DNA from: Sphagnum magellanicum
Lineage: Eukaryota; Streptophyta; Sphagnopsida; Sphagnales; Sphagnaceae
NCBI GenBank assembly: GCA_021904315.1
Contig: CM038922.1
Coordinates: 9,895,347-9,959,346, forward strand
Reading direction: 5' to 3'
DNA length: 64,000 bases
This document shows, piece after piece, positions 63,157 to 64,000 of this stretch. The position numbers and the translations under genes were made by a program. Within the stretch, counting starts at the first letter, position 1, and each line of letters opens with the position of its first letter. The notes below the pieces were generated by a model, which searched no databases, was not told the DNA's origin, and saw only the letters and a program-made list of their open reading frames with translations.

Positions 63157-64000
63157 TTTAAAATGGCATTAAAAGAATAATTCAATAGAAATTGCCATAT
63201 ATTTAAATGAGGTTCTAGTGTGTAGCCAACAATACAAAAGGGTGCACAAATGTTTTTGCATCTGGTTCATAGCAAAGTTGGATAAATCTTCCTACTAATG
63301 ATGACCACTTTGGCTATATGACACAATTTTAAAAAGAGAATATTGCTTGGCACATGCCTCGGCCCTTGACACCAAATTTATTTCTTAACCAATAGTTACG
63401 TGAATCCCTTGCATTGTAGGGGAGACATAACATGTCACTTATGACATTTACACTGAAATGCCCCTAATTTTGCTAGATTTAAAAATATAAAAATTTCTAA
63501 ATTGCCAAAATTTCTATAGTAAATTCTAGTAGGTAGCCATAACATATAAAAGGATTTCTATTAAAAAAAAATTAATTTCATATTTGATCAATAGGAAAAT
63601 TTCACTAAATCAGAAAATTGAATAAAAAACCTTGAATATGTTATGTGATATATTTTTGTTTAAGAGTGAGATGTTGAATGAGCCTTACACTGATGGGTGA
63701 AAACATGATAAAGTAAACAAGAAAAGTAAATAAAAATCTAGTTTTTAAAAAAATATTATAGTTTTCAACCTAGACAAAATAAAGTAGATTAAAAAAAAAA
63801 AAGTTTTATTATCAAAACATCAACCCATCCATTGGGTTTTTAGTAAGTTGAATACAAAATTTGAAATAGTTTCCCTATGGTTTCTAACATGATTTTAAAT
63901 TGCGTATTTATACATTAGAAGTCAAATATTTTAAAAATTATAATATGAAAAATTTCAAATTTCACAAATACATTATAATGAATGATTAAATTGAAAGTAG
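62648..64000. other. Intergenic with CGGTTCT motifs and a dispersed-repeat copy
   Basis: About 62650-62935 shares CCACGGTTCTCAA and CGACGGTTCTTTATA with Helitron 2. A perfect (AAT)n lies at about 63126-63157. From about 63180 to 63660 the GTAGCCAA / GGATAAATC / TTGGCTATA vocabulary of the dispersed repeat returns. No gene. Confidence 0.5.

Overview
This window is nuclear DNA from a land plant. The evidence is spliced genes of embryophyte type, plant-style telomere boxes (AAACCCTAA), two Ty3/gypsy retrotransposons primed by a tRNA-iMet-type site, Helitrons, and a sequence that looks like plant mitochondrial trnI(CAU). The long AT-rich repeat deserts and nested old retroelements suggest a large non-angiosperm genome such as a fern or another non-seed plant. 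That last point is a guess and cannot be settled from this sequence.

Layout from left to right. A dispersed AT-rich repeat fills 1-1010. A five-exon F-box gene (1705-4422, +) follows, then a 93-bp tandem repeat (5886-6167). A Helitron at 7305-8858 carries the first two exons of a FIO1/METTL16 RNA methyltransferase gene. After an intergenic tract with a miRNA-precursor-like hairpin (10800-10903) come two minus-strand housekeeping genes: an SFT2-type Golgi membrane protein (12052-13773) and a WW-domain DEAD-box RNA helicase in seven exons (15384-19651). More dispersed repeat follows to about 21 kb.

The stretch 22.2-34.0 kb is an old, decayed Ty3/gypsy element (22802-33704). It has been invaded by four solo LTRs of one unrelated LTR family and by a fragment containing a mitochondrial-type trnI(CAU). 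It is flanked by an inverted pair of diverged repeat arms. A SAP18-like gene (34662-36757, -) follows; it has an exact 48-bp in-frame duplication, an apparent frameshift and a damaged 3' end. Next are an NTF2_SigF-like membrane protein gene (38643-39590, -), a minisatellite, and a small lysine-rich protein gene (41777-42525, -) whose upstream side carries telo-box-like repeats.

A second Helitron with the same ends lies at 43216-44157. A much younger Ty3/gypsy element occupies 45088-52914. Its gag-pro-pol is one frame interrupted only by eight nonsense codons, and two small overlapping ORFs precede gag. From 52.9 kb to the end the sequence is AT-rich with no convincing gene. It holds microsatellites, a 217-bp foldback element and a head-to-head telomere-repeat palindrome.

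The host genes look like unrelated housekeeping functions (protein turnover, vesicle traffic, RNA helicase, histone deacetylase/splicing complex), not an operon or pathway. I did not find a clear new multi-gene system. The strongest novel material is in the mobile DNA: the gene-capturing Helitron pair, the four-fold solo-LTR nesting, the two-ORF retrotransposon leader, and two hairpin loci.
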